Origin: Candidatus Gastranaerophilales bacterium | GTDB taxonomy: Bacteria; Cyanobacteriota; Vampirovibrionia; Gastranaerophilales; Gastranaerophilaceae | Direction: 5' to 3' | NCBI GenBank assembly: GCA_944326485.1 | Contig: CALVED010000001.1 | Span: 186,001 to 250,000, forward strand | DNA: 64,000 bases | Part shown: positions 1 through 9,961 of the stretch, piece by piece | Numbering within the stretch: the stretch's first letter is position 1 | Layout: each line of letters begins with the position of its first letter | Translations under genes and position numbers: made by a program | The notes under the pieces: model-generated | What the model saw: the letters and a program-made list of their open reading frames with translations, nothing else | What the model was told of the DNA's origin: nothing | The model's database searches: none

Positions 1-1069
1 TTTAATTGCCTATAATTACAATGAAAACGAATATGAAGTAGTAGAAGCGCCTGCCGTTATATTAGCAACAGGCGGAATAGGCCAATTATATAAATATACA
101 ACAAATCCTGATATTACAACAGGTGACGGAATTGCTTTAGCATATAGAGCCGGAGCTATAGTCAAAGATATGGAATTTGTTCAGTTTCATCCTACAGCAT
201 TTGCTCTATCAGAAAAAGGAACAATGTTCTTAATCTCAGAAGCTGTAAGAGGAGAAGGTGCTAAACTTGTAAATAAAGACGGTCAAACTTTTATGGAGAA
301 ATACGATAAAAGACTTGAGCTAGCACCAAGAGATATAGTAACAAGAGCAATCTATAATGAAATGAGACAAACAAAAACTCAAAATGTATATTTAGATGCA
401 ACTCACATTCCGGAAGAAAAATTTGAAAAAAGGTTCCCAACGATTTATGCAACTTGCAAAGAATACAATATAAATCCTGCAAAAGATTATATTCCAGTAT
501 CCCCATCTGCACATTACTTTATGGGTGGAGTAAAAACAAAAGTAAACGGAACTACATCGATAGAAGGCTTATATGCAATAGGTGAAGCAGCTTGTACAGG
601 TTTACATGGAGCAAACAGACTTGCTTCGAATTCTATACTTGAATGTGCTGTTACTGCATATGAACTAGTAAATCATCTGAAGACAATAGATTTATCTAAA
701 AATGAATTTAATGATAAAGAAATAATAAGACTTATTGATGCATACAAAAATGATAATTCTTTTAATCAAAAAGTTAATATAGATAATATGTTCAAAGAAT
801 TAAAAGAATTAATGTGGTCTAATGTCGGAATAATCAGAAATAAGGAAAAATTAGAAAAAGCAAAAGAACAACTTGAAAAATTATCTCAAGAATTTTCATT
901 ATCATATAAATGTAATACACGAAATGAATATGAAATGAGAAATATGCTAACAGTCGCAAAATTAATTGTAAATTTTGCATTAAACAGAAAAGAATCAAGA
1001 GGAGCACACTATAGAGAAGACTTCCCCGAAAAAGAAATGATAGCGAAATCACAACAATATTCACTCTAA
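1..1069 (+). CDS. nadB: L-aspartate oxidase, 3' part
   Basis: FAD enzyme oxidising L-aspartate to iminoaspartate, first step of de novo NAD synthesis. The frame is open from base 2 to the stop at 1069, so the 5' end lies outside the window; the ATG at 170 is internal. Visible signatures are ILATGG, TTNP..TGDG, DMEFVQFHPTAF, RGEGA, LAPRDIV, SPSAHYFMGG and the C-terminal FAD-binding AIGEAACTGLHGANRLASNS. The HPTAF/RGEGA pattern together with the adjacent nadC favours NadB over the succinate dehydrogenase flavoprotein. nadC follows after 14 bp. nadA is not in the window and may lie upstream. Confidence 0.95.
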   Translation, partial: LIAYNYNENEYEVVEAPAVILATGGIGQLYKYTTNPDITTGDGIALAYRAGAIVKDMEFVQFHPTAFALSEKGTMFLISEAVRGEGAKLVNKDGQTFMEKYDKRLELAPRDIVTRAIYNEMRQTKTQNVYLDATHIPEEKFEKRFPTIYATCKEYNINPAKDYIPVSPSAHYFMGGVKTKVNGTTSIEGLYAIGEAACTGLHGANRLASNSILECAVTAYELVNHLKTIDLSKNEFNDKEIIRLIDAYKNDNSFNQKVNIDNMFKELKELMWSNVGIIRNKEKLEKAKEQLEKLSQEFSLSYKCNTRNEYEMRNMLTVAKLIVNFALNRKESRGAHYREDFPEKEMIAKSQQYSL

Positions 1070-1083
1070 AAGGAGAAAAGAAA

Positions 1084-1926
1084 ATGCCAATTGTATTATT
1101 ACAAGACTTTATAGTTGAAGAACACGTAAAAAAAGCACTTGCAGAAGATATAGGCTTTGGAGACATTACAACAGATTGTCTTATTTCTGAAGACAAACAA
1201 ATAAAAGCGAAACTTAATACAAGACAAAACGGTGTATTATGCGGTATGAATATTGTTGAGATAGTATTTAAAACATTATCAAAAGATATAAAAATTACAA
1301 AATTTTATAAAGACGGTGATAGCATAAATGCAGGAGATACAATAGCTTTAATAGAAGGAAGTGCAAGAGCCATATTAAAAGGAGAAAGAACAGCATTAAA
1401 TTACATACAAAGATTAAGCGGTATTGCTACAGAAACCAAGAAATATCAAACTGCAATAGGAGATAATAAAGCTAGAATTACAGATACAAGAAAAACGACT
1501 CCTGGTTTTAGAATATTTGAAAAATATGCAGTATCAGTAGGCGGGGCAAGACTTCATAGGTTTAATTTATCAGATTGTGTAATGATAAAAGATAATCACA
1601 TTCAATTTGCCGGTTCAATTACCAAAGCAGTAAATATAATTAGAGAAAACCTTTCTCATACTCATAAAATTGAAGTAGAATGTGACACAATTGAACAAGT
1701 AAAAGAAGCCATTGACGCAAAAGCAGACATAATAATGCTTGATAATATGAATTGTGAAGAAATGAAAAAGTGTGTAGAATTAATAGGAAATAAAGCATTA
1801 ATTGAAGCAAGTGGGAATGTAACTATTGAAACAATAAAAGATATTGCAAAAACAGGGGTAGATGTTATTTCATCAAGTGCAATAGTTGCAAAAGCAAAAA
1901 CACTTGATATTGCTCTTGATATGTAA
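1084..1926 (+). CDS. nadC: Nicotinate-nucleotide pyrophosphorylase (quinolinate phosphoribosyltransferase)
   Basis: Converts quinolinate and PRPP to nicotinate mononucleotide, the third step of NAD synthesis. 280 aa, the normal family length. Family motifs are visible: TRKTTPGFR (active-site Arg/Lys), EKYAVSVGGARLHRFNLSD, MIKDNHI, EVECDT, IMLDNM and EASGNV. The start is supported by AGGAG about 9 nt upstream of ATG. It forms an operon with nadB. Confidence 0.96.
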   Translation: MPIVLLQDFIVEEHVKKALAEDIGFGDITTDCLISEDKQIKAKLNTRQNGVLCGMNIVEIVFKTLSKDIKITKFYKDGDSINAGDTIALIEGSARAILKGERTALNYIQRLSGIATETKKYQTAIGDNKARITDTRKTTPGFRIFEKYAVSVGGARLHRFNLSDCVMIKDNHIQFAGSITKAVNIIRENLSHTHKIEVECDTIEQVKEAIDAKADIIMLDNMNCEEMKKCVELIGNKALIEASGNVTIETIKDIAKTGVDVISSSAIVAKAKTLDIALDM

Positions 1927-1936
1927 TAATTTAATC

Positions 1937-1971
1937 AAGTATCGCACTTTGTTGCCGTCGAATAAAGTTGC
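1937..1971 (+). repeat. Partial copy of the two-hairpin interspersed repeat (left end only)
   Basis: Sixteen bases (1938-1953, agtatcgcactttgtt) are identical to the left end of the full copy at 41836-41851. The rest of the element is missing, and only a short ACTTT/AAAGT pairing remains of the first hairpin. It sits between nadC and etfB. Confidence 0.5.
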
Positions 1972-2018
1972 ACTTATATTATTTTTGTAGCAAAATATAC
2001 ATAAAGGGGTTTTGATCA

Positions 2019-2795
2019 TTGAATATTACTGTGTTTATAAAACAAATTCCTGATACAAATGATGTAAAGTGGACAGAAAATAATAACATCGATAGGGTAA
2101 AAACTGATAGTATTATTAATCCTATTGATAAAAAGGCCATTGAAGCAGCACTTCGAATAAAAGAAACTAAAAGTTCTAAAATAACAATAGTAACAATGGG
2201 ACCTAAAAAAGCAGAATCTGTTTTAAGAGAAGCAATTGCAATGGGAGCTGATGAAGCAATTTTATTATGTGATTCTAAATTTGCAGGTTCTGATACTCTA
2301 GCAACATCAAAAGTTTTAGCAGCATCCATAAAAGAAATACTACCTAACACAGATATTTTAATATTCGGAAAATCCGCTGCAGATGGAGAAACAGGACAAA
2401 CAGGACCTTGTGTTGCTGCAAGGTTAAACATACCTTTTATATCCGACGTAGCTGATATAATAGAAATTACAGATAAAGATATAACAGTAAATAGTGAAAC
2501 AGAAAATGAAAAAAATATAACGAAATGTTCTTTTCCGGTAGTATTATGCATTAATAATTATATATATAAACCAAGATTACCTAGAATAACAGGATATATA
2601 AAAGCAAAAGATTATAAATACAAAATATTCAATATAGAAGACTTAAAATTAAAAGCTGATGAAACCGGAATAAAAGGTTCACCAACTTATGTATCGCAAA
2701 TATTTAAGTGCGAAGATACAAGAAACGGGAAAGTTTTTGAATATAATTCAACAGACTTTAATCAAATATATGAAGAAATAAAGAAAGTAATATAA
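2019..2795 (+). CDS. etfB: Electron transfer flavoprotein, beta subunit
   Basis: Small ETF subunit; with EtfA it carries electrons between flavin dehydrogenases and a quinone or other acceptor. 258 aa. Signatures are VFIKQIPDTNDVKW near the N-terminus, NPIDKKAIEAAL, TMGPKKAESVLREAIAMGADEA and GKSAADGETGQTGP. The start is TTG at 2019, chosen because AAGGGG (2004-2009) lies 9 nt upstream and no ATG fits the conserved N-terminus. etfA begins on the base after the stop. No acyl-CoA dehydrogenase or ETF-quinone oxidoreductase is nearby, so the partner and any electron bifurcation remain open. Confidence 0.93.
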   Translation: MNITVFIKQIPDTNDVKWTENNNIDRVKTDSIINPIDKKAIEAALRIKETKSSKITIVTMGPKKAESVLREAIAMGADEAILLCDSKFAGSDTLATSKVLAASIKEILPNTDILIFGKSAADGETGQTGPCVAARLNIPFISDVADIIEITDKDITVNSETENEKNITKCSFPVVLCINNYIYKPRLPRITGYIKAKDYKYKIFNIEDLKLKADETGIKGSPTYVSQIFKCEDTRNGKVFEYNSTDFNQIYEEIKKVI

Positions 2796-3806
2796 ATGGA
2801 ACCAAACGGTATACTAATATATGTACAAACAAATAAAGAAGGGACAATAGAGCCCGTTGTATTTGAATTACTTTCAAAAGCAAGTTCACTAAAAGAAAAA
2901 ATATGGAATCAAAGAATAATGGCTTGCGTTATAGGAGAAAGAAAAAATTATGATTCTATTGTTAATGAACTTGGAGAATATGGAGCAGATGAAGTAGTTA
3001 TTGTATCAGATGACAGATTGAGAAATTATAATAAAATTTATCATACAGAAATATTTACACAAATAGCAAAAAAATATCCTCCAAGAATAATATTAATAGG
3101 TGCAACGCCACAAGGAAAAGAAATAGCTGCATATACTTCTACAAAATTAGAAACAGGACTAACCGCTGATTGTACAAATCTTGATATAGGAGAAAACTAT
3201 CTTCTATTGTCAACAAGACCAACATTTGGAGGACAAATGACAGCAAATATATTATGTAGAACATTCCCTCAAATGGCAACTGTTCAACAAAATATATTTC
3301 AAGCTGTAAAAACAGAAAACTCAGCAAAGGCTATTTTTCATTGGATAGATATAGATAAAATTGAAAATAAATTAGAAATAATAAAAACAATACAGAAAGA
3401 AAAACATAATAGAGAGATAACTGAAGCAGAAATCATCGTAGCAGGTGGGCAAGGAGCATGCCAGGAAAATGGATTTGCACTTATTTATGAATTAGCAAAA
3501 AAGTTAAATGGAGCAGTTGCAGGTTCAAGAGAAGCTTATGAACGTGGATATATAACAAAATCGCAACAAGTAGGGCAAAGCGGGAAAGTAGTTGCACCAA
3601 AGGTTTATATAGCAATTGGAATATCCGGAGCAGACCAACACTTAACAGGAATAAAAAACAGCGGTAAAATTATAGCTATAAATAAAGATAAAAATGCTCC
3701 TATTTTTAAATATTCAGATATAGGAATAGTTGGGGACTTATTTGAAATAATACCAAGATTAATAAAACATATTGATATAGATAAAGAGGGAAAAAATGAG
3801 CAATGA
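2796..3806 (+). CDS. etfA: Electron transfer flavoprotein, alpha subunit
   Basis: FAD-carrying ETF subunit, 336 aa. The N-terminal half is the adenine-nucleotide-alpha-hydrolase-like domain (GADEVVIVSDDRL, ATPQGKEIAAY, TGLTADCT). The C-terminal FAD domain has VAGGQGACQENGF, AVAGSREAYERGYI, QQVGQSGKVVAPKVYIAIG, ISGADQH and IAINKDKNAPIF. It abuts etfB with no spacer, and its last bases overlap the MFS gene at 3796, so the three genes are probably cotranscribed and translationally coupled. Confidence 0.94.
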   Translation: MEPNGILIYVQTNKEGTIEPVVFELLSKASSLKEKIWNQRIMACVIGERKNYDSIVNELGEYGADEVVIVSDDRLRNYNKIYHTEIFTQIAKKYPPRIILIGATPQGKEIAAYTSTKLETGLTADCTNLDIGENYLLLSTRPTFGGQMTANILCRTFPQMATVQQNIFQAVKTENSAKAIFHWIDIDKIENKLEIIKTIQKEKHNREITEAEIIVAGGQGACQENGFALIYELAKKLNGAVAGSREAYERGYITKSQQVGQSGKVVAPKVYIAIGISGADQHLTGIKNSGKIIAINKDKNAPIFKYSDIGIVGDLFEIIPRLIKHIDIDKEGKNEQ

Positions 3807-5193
3807 AACAGGAGAAGCAAAATTAAAACCATTTTCTACCGTACAATTATTAAATTTTTGTCTGGGGTTTTTTGGATTACAATTTGCTTGGCAAATGAGA
3901 ATAATATTATCTGGTCCTGTAACAGAAGGGCTTGGTGCTTCACCGTTAATTTTCGGATTAATATGGTTGGCAGGACCTGTAACAGGAATGCTTGTACAAC
4001 CAATCATTGGTGAATTAAGTGATAAAACTCATACTATATTTGGTAAAAGGAGACCATATTTATTTGCTGGTGCACTTTTTGCCAGTTTAGCATTATGGGC
4101 TTTTCCAAATTCTGCAACTATAGCAGAAAATATTGCAAATTTTTTAAAAATCCCAGTTCCTGTCTTCGGCGGTTTAATCATCGCTGCCATTATGATATGG
4201 ATTATTGATGCTTGTGTTAATGCTGCACAAGGTCCATATAGAGCACTGGTTCCAGATTTAGTACCACCACAGCAGCATTCTTTAGCTAATGCATATTTAA
4301 GTTTTGCCATAGGTCTTGGTTCAGTTGTAGCTGCAGGTACAGCACCTTTTTTAAAGTATGTTTGTAATTATCAAATGAGCATTAATGCTCAATTTATAAT
4401 GGCAGCATTGGCATTTTCTTTGGCTATGCTTTGGACTTGTATAACTATTAATGAACGTAAATCTGTAAAAATGAACGATCCAGAGAAACAAGATGATAAG
4501 CCAAATAAAAAATTATCATTTATGAAAAAACTTGTTTTATTTTTCCAATCATCACCTGAAGTTGGGAAAATATGCACTTTACAATTATTTACTTGGATAG
4601 GGATAATGAGTTTAAATATTTTCTTTACCCAGTATGCAATACATACTGTATACGATATTCCTGATTTAACTACAGTAACTGAAGAAGTTAGAAATTCTTA
4701 TACATCCCTAATAAGTAAAGCCACTAACTTTTCATCAATATGTTTTGCAATACAGAACTTAATATGTTTTCTTGTTTCAATTCCAATAGGACTACTTTCA
4801 ACAAAATTTGGGAATAAGAAAGTACATTTTATAGCACTTACAACCTTATCATTAACATTTGTAGGAATGGGATTATATACAAAACCTGGTTTTGTATTAG
4901 TATGCATGGCAATTGCCGGCATAGGCTGGGCCAGCATATTAGCACTACCATTCGCAATGCTTTCTGAATTTATAAAGAAAGGCTCTGAAGGTTCAGTAAT
5001 GGGTATTTTCAATATATTTATAGCAGGTCCTCAAGTTCTTGTTTGTACTTTATTAGCTTGGTTTATAAATCAATGCTCATATACAATTCCTAATGGAATA
5101 AACTATCATTGGGAATATGCTTTTTTCATTGGAGCCATAACATTAATTATTGCAGCAGTAATAACAAATTTAATAAAAGAAAAAAACAACTAA
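3796..5193 (+). CDS. MFS transporter, GPH / SLC45 (sucrose-type) family
   Basis: Polytopic inner-membrane sugar symporter, 465 aa, about 12 TM segments. The N-terminal FFGLQFAWQMR...LGASP, the loop GELSDKTHTIFGKRRPY (the [R/K]-x-G-R-R MFS loop) and IIDACVNAAQGPYRALVPD match plant/bacterial sucrose-maltose carriers and the GPH family. It overlaps the end of etfA by 11 bp. The substrate cannot be read from sequence; a glucoside or maltoside with protons is the family norm. Confidence 0.85.
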   Translation: MSNETGEAKLKPFSTVQLLNFCLGFFGLQFAWQMRIILSGPVTEGLGASPLIFGLIWLAGPVTGMLVQPIIGELSDKTHTIFGKRRPYLFAGALFASLALWAFPNSATIAENIANFLKIPVPVFGGLIIAAIMIWIIDACVNAAQGPYRALVPDLVPPQQHSLANAYLSFAIGLGSVVAAGTAPFLKYVCNYQMSINAQFIMAALAFSLAMLWTCITINERKSVKMNDPEKQDDKPNKKLSFMKKLVLFFQSSPEVGKICTLQLFTWIGIMSLNIFFTQYAIHTVYDIPDLTTVTEEVRNSYTSLISKATNFSSICFAIQNLICFLVSIPIGLLSTKFGNKKVHFIALTTLSLTFVGMGLYTKPGFVLVCMAIAGIGWASILALPFAMLSEFIKKGSEGSVMGIFNIFIAGPQVLVCTLLAWFINQCSYTIPNGINYHWEYAFFIGAITLIIAAVITNLIKEKNN

Positions 5194-5221
5194 TATTCTA
5201 ATATAAGAGAAAGAGGTCAAA

Positions 5222-6487
5222 ATGAAGTTCGAAACATTAGCAACACAAGGATTTATTGACTTAAAGAAACAAAATCATGCAGTATCAACTCCAATATATG
5301 CAAATACAGCATATAGTTTTGACAGTATAGAACATGCTCTAAATTTATTTGATTTAAAAGTAGAAGGAGATATCTATTCAAGATTATCAAATCCTTCAAA
5401 TGATATGATAGAAAAAAGAATAGCGGCTCTTGAAGGCGGTGTTGGTGCACTTGCAACATCATCAGGTCAATCTGCAGTATTAATAACAATTTTAAACTTA
5501 GCACAATGTGGAGATGAAATAGTAACATCATCGAGAATATATGGCGGTACTTATAACCTTTTTTCCAAAACTTTTAAACAAATGGGAATAAAATTTGTAT
5601 TTATAGATTCTGATAATTTAGAAGATTATGAAAATGCAATTACTGATAAAACAAAATGTATATACACAGAAACTCTCGGAAATCCAAGTATAAAAGTTGC
5701 AGATATAGAAGGGTTAGCAAATATTGCACATAAACATGGTATACCATTGGTTGTAGATAATACGGTTCCAACTCCATATTTATGCAGACCAATTGAATTT
5801 GGTGCTGATATTATAGTACATTCAACAACAAAATATATTTCAGGCCACGGTAATGCAATGGGAGGAATAATTGTAGATTCAGGAAAATTTGACTGGAGCC
5901 AAAATGATAAATTTCCAATGTATACACAGCCGGATGAAAGTTATCACGGAATAATATATGCAAAAGAATTTGGCAATATGGCATTTATTGTAAAATCAAG
6001 AGCTCATCTTGTAAGGGATTTAGGATGTATACAAAGTCCGTTTAATGCATATTTAACCCAGTTAGGAATTGAGTCATTGCATGTAAGAATGGAACGCCAT
6101 TGTCAAAATGCGTTAAAAGTAGCAAAACATCTTGAGAAACATCCTCATATTAATTTTGTTAACTATCCATACTTAGAAAGCAGCCCTGATTACAAACTCG
6201 CACAAAAGTACTTAAAACACGGTGCATCTTCTTTAATTGGATTTGGAGTTGATGGTAATGGAACAAAATTTATAGAAGCATTAAAATTATTTATACATGC
6301 TACAAATTTAGGTGATGTTCGTTCAATAATAACATATCCTGCAGGCACAACACACAGACAACTTAGTACTGAACAAAAAATAAAAGCAGGAATTACAGAT
6401 GACTTTATGCGCGCATCAATAGGACTTGAAAATATTGATGACATTATTGAAGATTTAGAAAATGCAATAAAAATCTCACGCACATAA
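5222..6487 (+). CDS. metY: O-acetylhomoserine aminocarboxypropyltransferase (sulfhydrylase)
   Basis: PLP enzyme of the Cys/Met metabolism family that makes homocysteine from O-acetylhomoserine and sulfide. 421 aa, typical for MetY and longer than cystathionine gamma-synthase. Motifs are YSRLSNPSNDMIEKRIAALEGG, ATSSGQSA, YTETLGNPSI, VVDNTVPTPYLCRP and the PLP lysine in HSTTKYISGHGNAMGG. AGAGG precedes the ATG. It is followed 9 bp later by metX, which supplies its substrate. Confidence 0.94.
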   Translation: MKFETLATQGFIDLKKQNHAVSTPIYANTAYSFDSIEHALNLFDLKVEGDIYSRLSNPSNDMIEKRIAALEGGVGALATSSGQSAVLITILNLAQCGDEIVTSSRIYGGTYNLFSKTFKQMGIKFVFIDSDNLEDYENAITDKTKCIYTETLGNPSIKVADIEGLANIAHKHGIPLVVDNTVPTPYLCRPIEFGADIIVHSTTKYISGHGNAMGGIIVDSGKFDWSQNDKFPMYTQPDESYHGIIYAKEFGNMAFIVKSRAHLVRDLGCIQSPFNAYLTQLGIESLHVRMERHCQNALKVAKHLEKHPHINFVNYPYLESSPDYKLAQKYLKHGASSLIGFGVDGNGTKFIEALKLFIHATNLGDVRSIITYPAGTTHRQLSTEQKIKAGITDDFMRASIGLENIDDIIEDLENAIKISRT

Positions 6488-6496
6488 AGGATAAAT

Positions 6497-7642
6497 ATGA
6501 CAGTAGAAGAAATAAAAAAAGATATAGTAAAGACCGAATTTTATACAATTAATAAAAAAATAAAATTTGAAAGTGGAGTAGAGTTCGGTCCTATTACAGT
6601 AGCTTATGAAACTTATGGTAAACTTAACGAAAAAGGTGATAATGCGATATTAATAGTACACGCATTAACAGGTGATGCACATGCTGCTGGATATCATAGT
6701 GAAGATGATAAGAAACCGGGCTGGTGGGATACCTTAATAGGCAAAAATAAAGCTTTTGACACTAATAAATATTTTGTGATATGTACTAATATTTTAGGCG
6801 GATGCAGCGGAACAACAGGACCTTCCAGTATAAATCCGGAAACCGGCAAACCTTATGGAATTGATTTTCCTGTATTTACAATTGAAGATACAGTAAAAGT
6901 TCAAAAAGAAGTGCTGGATTTTCTTGGTGTAAAAAGTTTATATACTGTTGCAGGTGGATCAATGGGTGGCATGCAGGCAATGCAGTTTGTTATTTCGTAC
7001 CCAGAAATGGTAAAATCTGCTATTTTAATAGCTACAACTTCAAGACTATCACCTCAATCTATAGCTTTTAACGCTGTTGGCAGAAATGCTATTATTTCAG
7101 ATCCGAACTGGAACAATGGCGACTATTATGATAAAGAAAATAAACCTGACAGAGGTCTTTCCAGTGCAAGAATGATAGGACACATTACATATCTTTGTGA
7201 AGAAGCTATGTATAATAAATTTGGAAGAAAGCTACAGAATAAAGATCATTATGATTTCAACTTTGATATTGATTTTCAAGTCGAAAGCTATTTGCAGCAC
7301 CAAGGACAAATATTTGTAGACAGATTTGATGCAAACAGTTATTTATATATAACAAAAGCCGTTGATTATTTTGATCCGGTAAGTAAATATGGTTCATTAA
7401 AAAATGCATTCCAAGAATCTAATGCAAAATATCTTGTAATTTCTTTCGACTCTGATTGGCTATTTCCATCATCCGAATCAAAAGAAATAGTTAATACACT
7501 AATGCAGCTTGGTAAGGATGTTTCATACTGCGAGATAAAATCTCCTTGCGGTCATGATGCATTCTTACTTGAATATGATGTTCAATCTAAGATAATAAAA
7601 AGCTTTTTAAATGATCATATTAAAGGAGACAATAATGAATAG
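6497..7642 (+). CDS. metX: Homoserine O-acetyltransferase
   Basis: Alpha/beta-hydrolase fold enzyme activating homoserine with acetyl-CoA (a succinyl donor cannot be excluded from sequence alone). 381 aa. Diagnostic stretches are [34 protein letters not shown], the nucleophile elbow GGSMGGMQA (Ser), and the catalytic His in [13 protein letters not shown]. It lies in the metY-metX-metW operon and its last 8 bp overlap metW. Confidence 0.94.
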   Translation: MTVEEIKKDIVKTEFYTINKKIKFESGVEFGPITVAYETYGKLNEKGDNAILIVHALTGDAHAAGYHSEDDKKPGWWDTLIGKNKAFDTNKYFVICTNILGGCSGTTGPSSINPETGKPYGIDFPVFTIEDTVKVQKEVLDFLGVKSLYTVAGGSMGGMQAMQFVISYPEMVKSAILIATTSRLSPQSIAFNAVGRNAIISDPNWNNGDYYDKENKPDRGLSSARMIGHITYLCEEAMYNKFGRKLQNKDHYDFNFDIDFQVESYLQHQGQIFVDRFDANSYLYITKAVDYFDPVSKYGSLKNAFQESNAKYLVISFDSDWLFPSSESKEIVNTLMQLGKDVSYCEIKSPCGHDAFLLEYDVQSKIIKSFLNDHIKGDNNE

Positions 7643-8261
7643 CCACTATGCAACATCTCAAGGCTTACACCTAAATTATTCTTTAATTCTAGATATGATT
7701 GAAGATGGTTCTAGAGTATTAGATTTAGGGTGCGGTAATGGTTATTTATTAAAGCTTTTAAAAGATAAAAAAAAGATAAAAGGTAATGGTATTGAAATTG
7801 ACCAAAATGGAGTAATACAATGTTTAGAAAAAGGTTTATCTGTTATCCAAGGTGACATTGATGAAGGATTAAAGCAATTTACAGATAAATCTTACGATTA
7901 TGTTATTTTAAATCAAACCCTTCAATCAACATACAATCCGGATTTTGTACTTGAAGAAATGCTAAGAGTCGGCAAAAAATGTATAGTAAGTTTCCCTAAC
8001 TTTGCTTATTGGAAAATAAGATTTAATTTTTTCTTTACAGGTAATATGCCAAAATCTCAAGTATTACCATTTGAATGGTTCAATACTCCCAATATTCATC
8101 TTTTAACAATTAAAGATTTCTTTGATTTTGCGAAAAAACATAATATCAATATATTAGATGTCATATATACAACAGAAGCTAACATCAAAAAAGGTATGTT
8201 TTACAATATCTTTTCAAATTTGTTAGCAGAAGAAGCTATATTTGTAATAGCAAAAAGTTAA
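7635..8261 (+). CDS. metW: Methionine biosynthesis protein MetW
   Basis: SAM-methyltransferase-fold protein that partners MetX in many bacteria. The open frame begins at 7611, but AAAGGAG at 7622-7628 and the conserved MetW N-terminus point to ATG 7635 (208 aa). Motifs are [14 protein letters not shown] (SAM motif I), [35 protein letters not shown] and [12 protein letters not shown]. It overlaps metX by 8 bp and ends 7 bp before the convergent aminotransferase gene. Confidence 0.93.
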   Translation: MNSHYATSQGLHLNYSLILDMIEDGSRVLDLGCGNGYLLKLLKDKKKIKGNGIEIDQNGVIQCLEKGLSVIQGDIDEGLKQFTDKSYDYVILNQTLQSTYNPDFVLEEMLRVGKKCIVSFPNFAYWKIRFNFFFTGNMPKSQVLPFEWFNTPNIHLLTIKDFFDFAKKHNINILDVIYTTEANIKKGMFYNIFSNLLAEEAIFVIAKS

Positions 8262-8268
8262 TACTAGA

Positions 8269-9438
8269 CTAAATATTATTTCTTAATCTATCAATAAACC
8301 TTTTAAATCTTGTCATTGCAATTTTCAAGCTTTCAAGAGAATATGCATAAGAAATTCTCAAATGATATTCACCACTTTGACCAAAAGCACGCCCCGGAAT
8401 TGCAGCAATTTTTTCTTCTTCCAATAATTTTGTAGCAAATTCTTCACTTGTCATATTAAATTCTTTAATACATGGAAATACATAAAAAGCACCATAAGGT
8501 TCAAAACATTCTATATTCATTTCCCTAAAAGATTGAATTAAAAATCTTCTCCTTTGATTATACGCTTTTCGCATATCTTCTACATCTTTATCACCGTTTT
8601 TTAATGCATCTATAGCTGCATATTGGCTTGTTGTTGGTGCACACATTATGGCAAATTGATGAATCTTAGTCATTTGCTTAATAATTTCCTTAGGAGCACA
8701 AGCATATCCAAGTCTCCAACCTGTCATCGCATATGATTTTGAAAATCCGTTTATTAATATTGTTCTTTCTTTCATTGAAGGTATTGAGGCTATTGAAACG
8801 TGCTTTTCCTTATATGAAAGTTCTGAATAAATTTCATCAGACATTACATAAATATCTTTTTCTTTTATTATTTGTGATATAGCCTCCAAATCTTTCTTTT
8901 CCATAATTGCACCGGTTGGATTATTAGGATATGGAAGAATTAATAATTTTGTTTTATCTGTTATTGCATTTAATAATTCATCAGGTTTTAATCTAAATTC
9001 ATTTTCCGATTTCAAATTAATAATAACAGGTTTAGCATTTGCTAATATAGTACAAGGTTCATAAGAAACATAAGATGGCTGTGGGATAATAACTTCATCC
9101 CCATCATTAACTAAAGAACGAAGTCCTATATCAATAGCTTCACTGCCACCTATAGTAACTATAATTTCATTATCAGGATTATAATCAATATTTTGAGTTC
9201 GTTTTATATAATTTGAAATTTCTATTCTTAAATCTTTTAAACCGGCATTCGAAGTATAAAAAGTTCTACCTTTTTCCAGTGCATAAATACCTTCTTCTCT
9301 AACATGCCAAGGTGTATCAAAATCAGGTTCTCCAACACCTAAAGATATAACATCTTTCATCTCGCTTACTATATCAAAAAACTTTCTAATCCCTGAAGGT
9401 TTAATATTTATAACTTTTTTTGATAATTCTTTTGTCAT
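8269..9438 (-). CDS. Class I/II PLP aminotransferase
   Basis: 389 aa aspartate-aminotransferase-superfamily enzyme. Motifs are LGVGEPDFDTPWHV, YTSNAGLKDLR, PYPNNPTGAIM, YVMSDEIYSEL, the PLP lysine in NGFSKSYAMTGWRLGYACAP, and AFGQSGEYHLRISYA with the carboxylate-binding Arg. The start overlaps the stop of the upstream Lrp/AsnC gene by 4 bp, so the pair is translationally coupled. This coupling is common for aminotransferases annotated as aromatic or branched-chain; the exact substrate is unresolved. Confidence 0.88.
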   Translation of the reverse strand: MTKELSKKVINIKPSGIRKFFDIVSEMKDVISLGVGEPDFDTPWHVREEGIYALEKGRTFYTSNAGLKDLRIEISNYIKRTQNIDYNPDNEIIVTIGGSEAIDIGLRSLVNDGDEVIIPQPSYVSYEPCTILANAKPVIINLKSENEFRLKPDELLNAITDKTKLLILPYPNNPTGAIMEKKDLEAISQIIKEKDIYVMSDEIYSELSYKEKHVSIASIPSMKERTILINGFSKSYAMTGWRLGYACAPKEIIKQMTKIHQFAIMCAPTTSQYAAIDALKNGDKDVEDMRKAYNQRRRFLIQSFREMNIECFEPYGAFYVFPCIKEFNMTSEEFATKLLEEEKIAAIPGRAFGQSGEYHLRISYAYSLESLKIAMTRFKRFIDRLRNNI

Positions 9439-9917
9439 GGGGTAATAATTTCTCTTTCATCTTCATGTTTTTTTGCAAGAATTGTGCCATGGTCTTTATA
9501 TTTTTTCAATATAAAATGAGTTGCTGTACTTAAAACACTATCAAGAGTAGATAGTTTATCTGAAACAAAATTAGATATTTCTCTAAGTGTCTTTTCTTCA
9601 ATGATAACTAAAAGATCATAACCTCCCGAGATTAGATAAACAGCACGAACTTCAGGGTAATTATAAATGCGCTCTGCTATTTTATCAAAGCCTTGGCCTC
9701 TTTGCGGAGTAACTCTAACTTCAATTAAGGCTGTAACTTTTTCTATTGAAGTTTTTTCCCAGTCTATTAAAGTATGATAACCACAAATAATACCTTCATT
9801 TTCAAGAGAAGCAAGCTCATTAACAATATCAATTTCTTCTTTACCAAGCATTTTTGCAACATCTTTTAAATCTATTCTGCTATTTTTTTCTATAATTGCT
9901 AATAATTCTTCTCTCAT
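9435..9917 (-). CDS. Lrp/AsnC-family transcriptional regulator
   Basis: 160 aa. An N-terminal winged helix-turn-helix (about 1-60, DLKDVAKMLGKEEIDIVNELASLENEGIICGYHTLIDW) is followed by the AsnC/RAM ligand domain (VTALIEVRVTPQRGQGF, VYLISGGYDLLVIIE). It heads a two-gene operon with the aminotransferase and probably regulates it in response to an amino acid. Confidence 0.9.
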   Translation of the reverse strand: MREELLAIIEKNSRIDLKDVAKMLGKEEIDIVNELASLENEGIICGYHTLIDWEKTSIEKVTALIEVRVTPQRGQGFDKIAERIYNYPEVRAVYLISGGYDLLVIIEEKTLREISNFVSDKLSTLDSVLSTATHFILKKYKDHGTILAKKHEDEREIITP

Positions 9918-9961
9918 TTTTAATCTCCGATATTTTTTATCTTTGTTAATTTTAACACAAA

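Noticed and set aside
834-1196. Antisense frame of 120 codons over nadB/nadC
   Set aside because: Shadow of nadB and nadC in AT-rich DNA; hydrophobic low-complexity product, no ribosome site.
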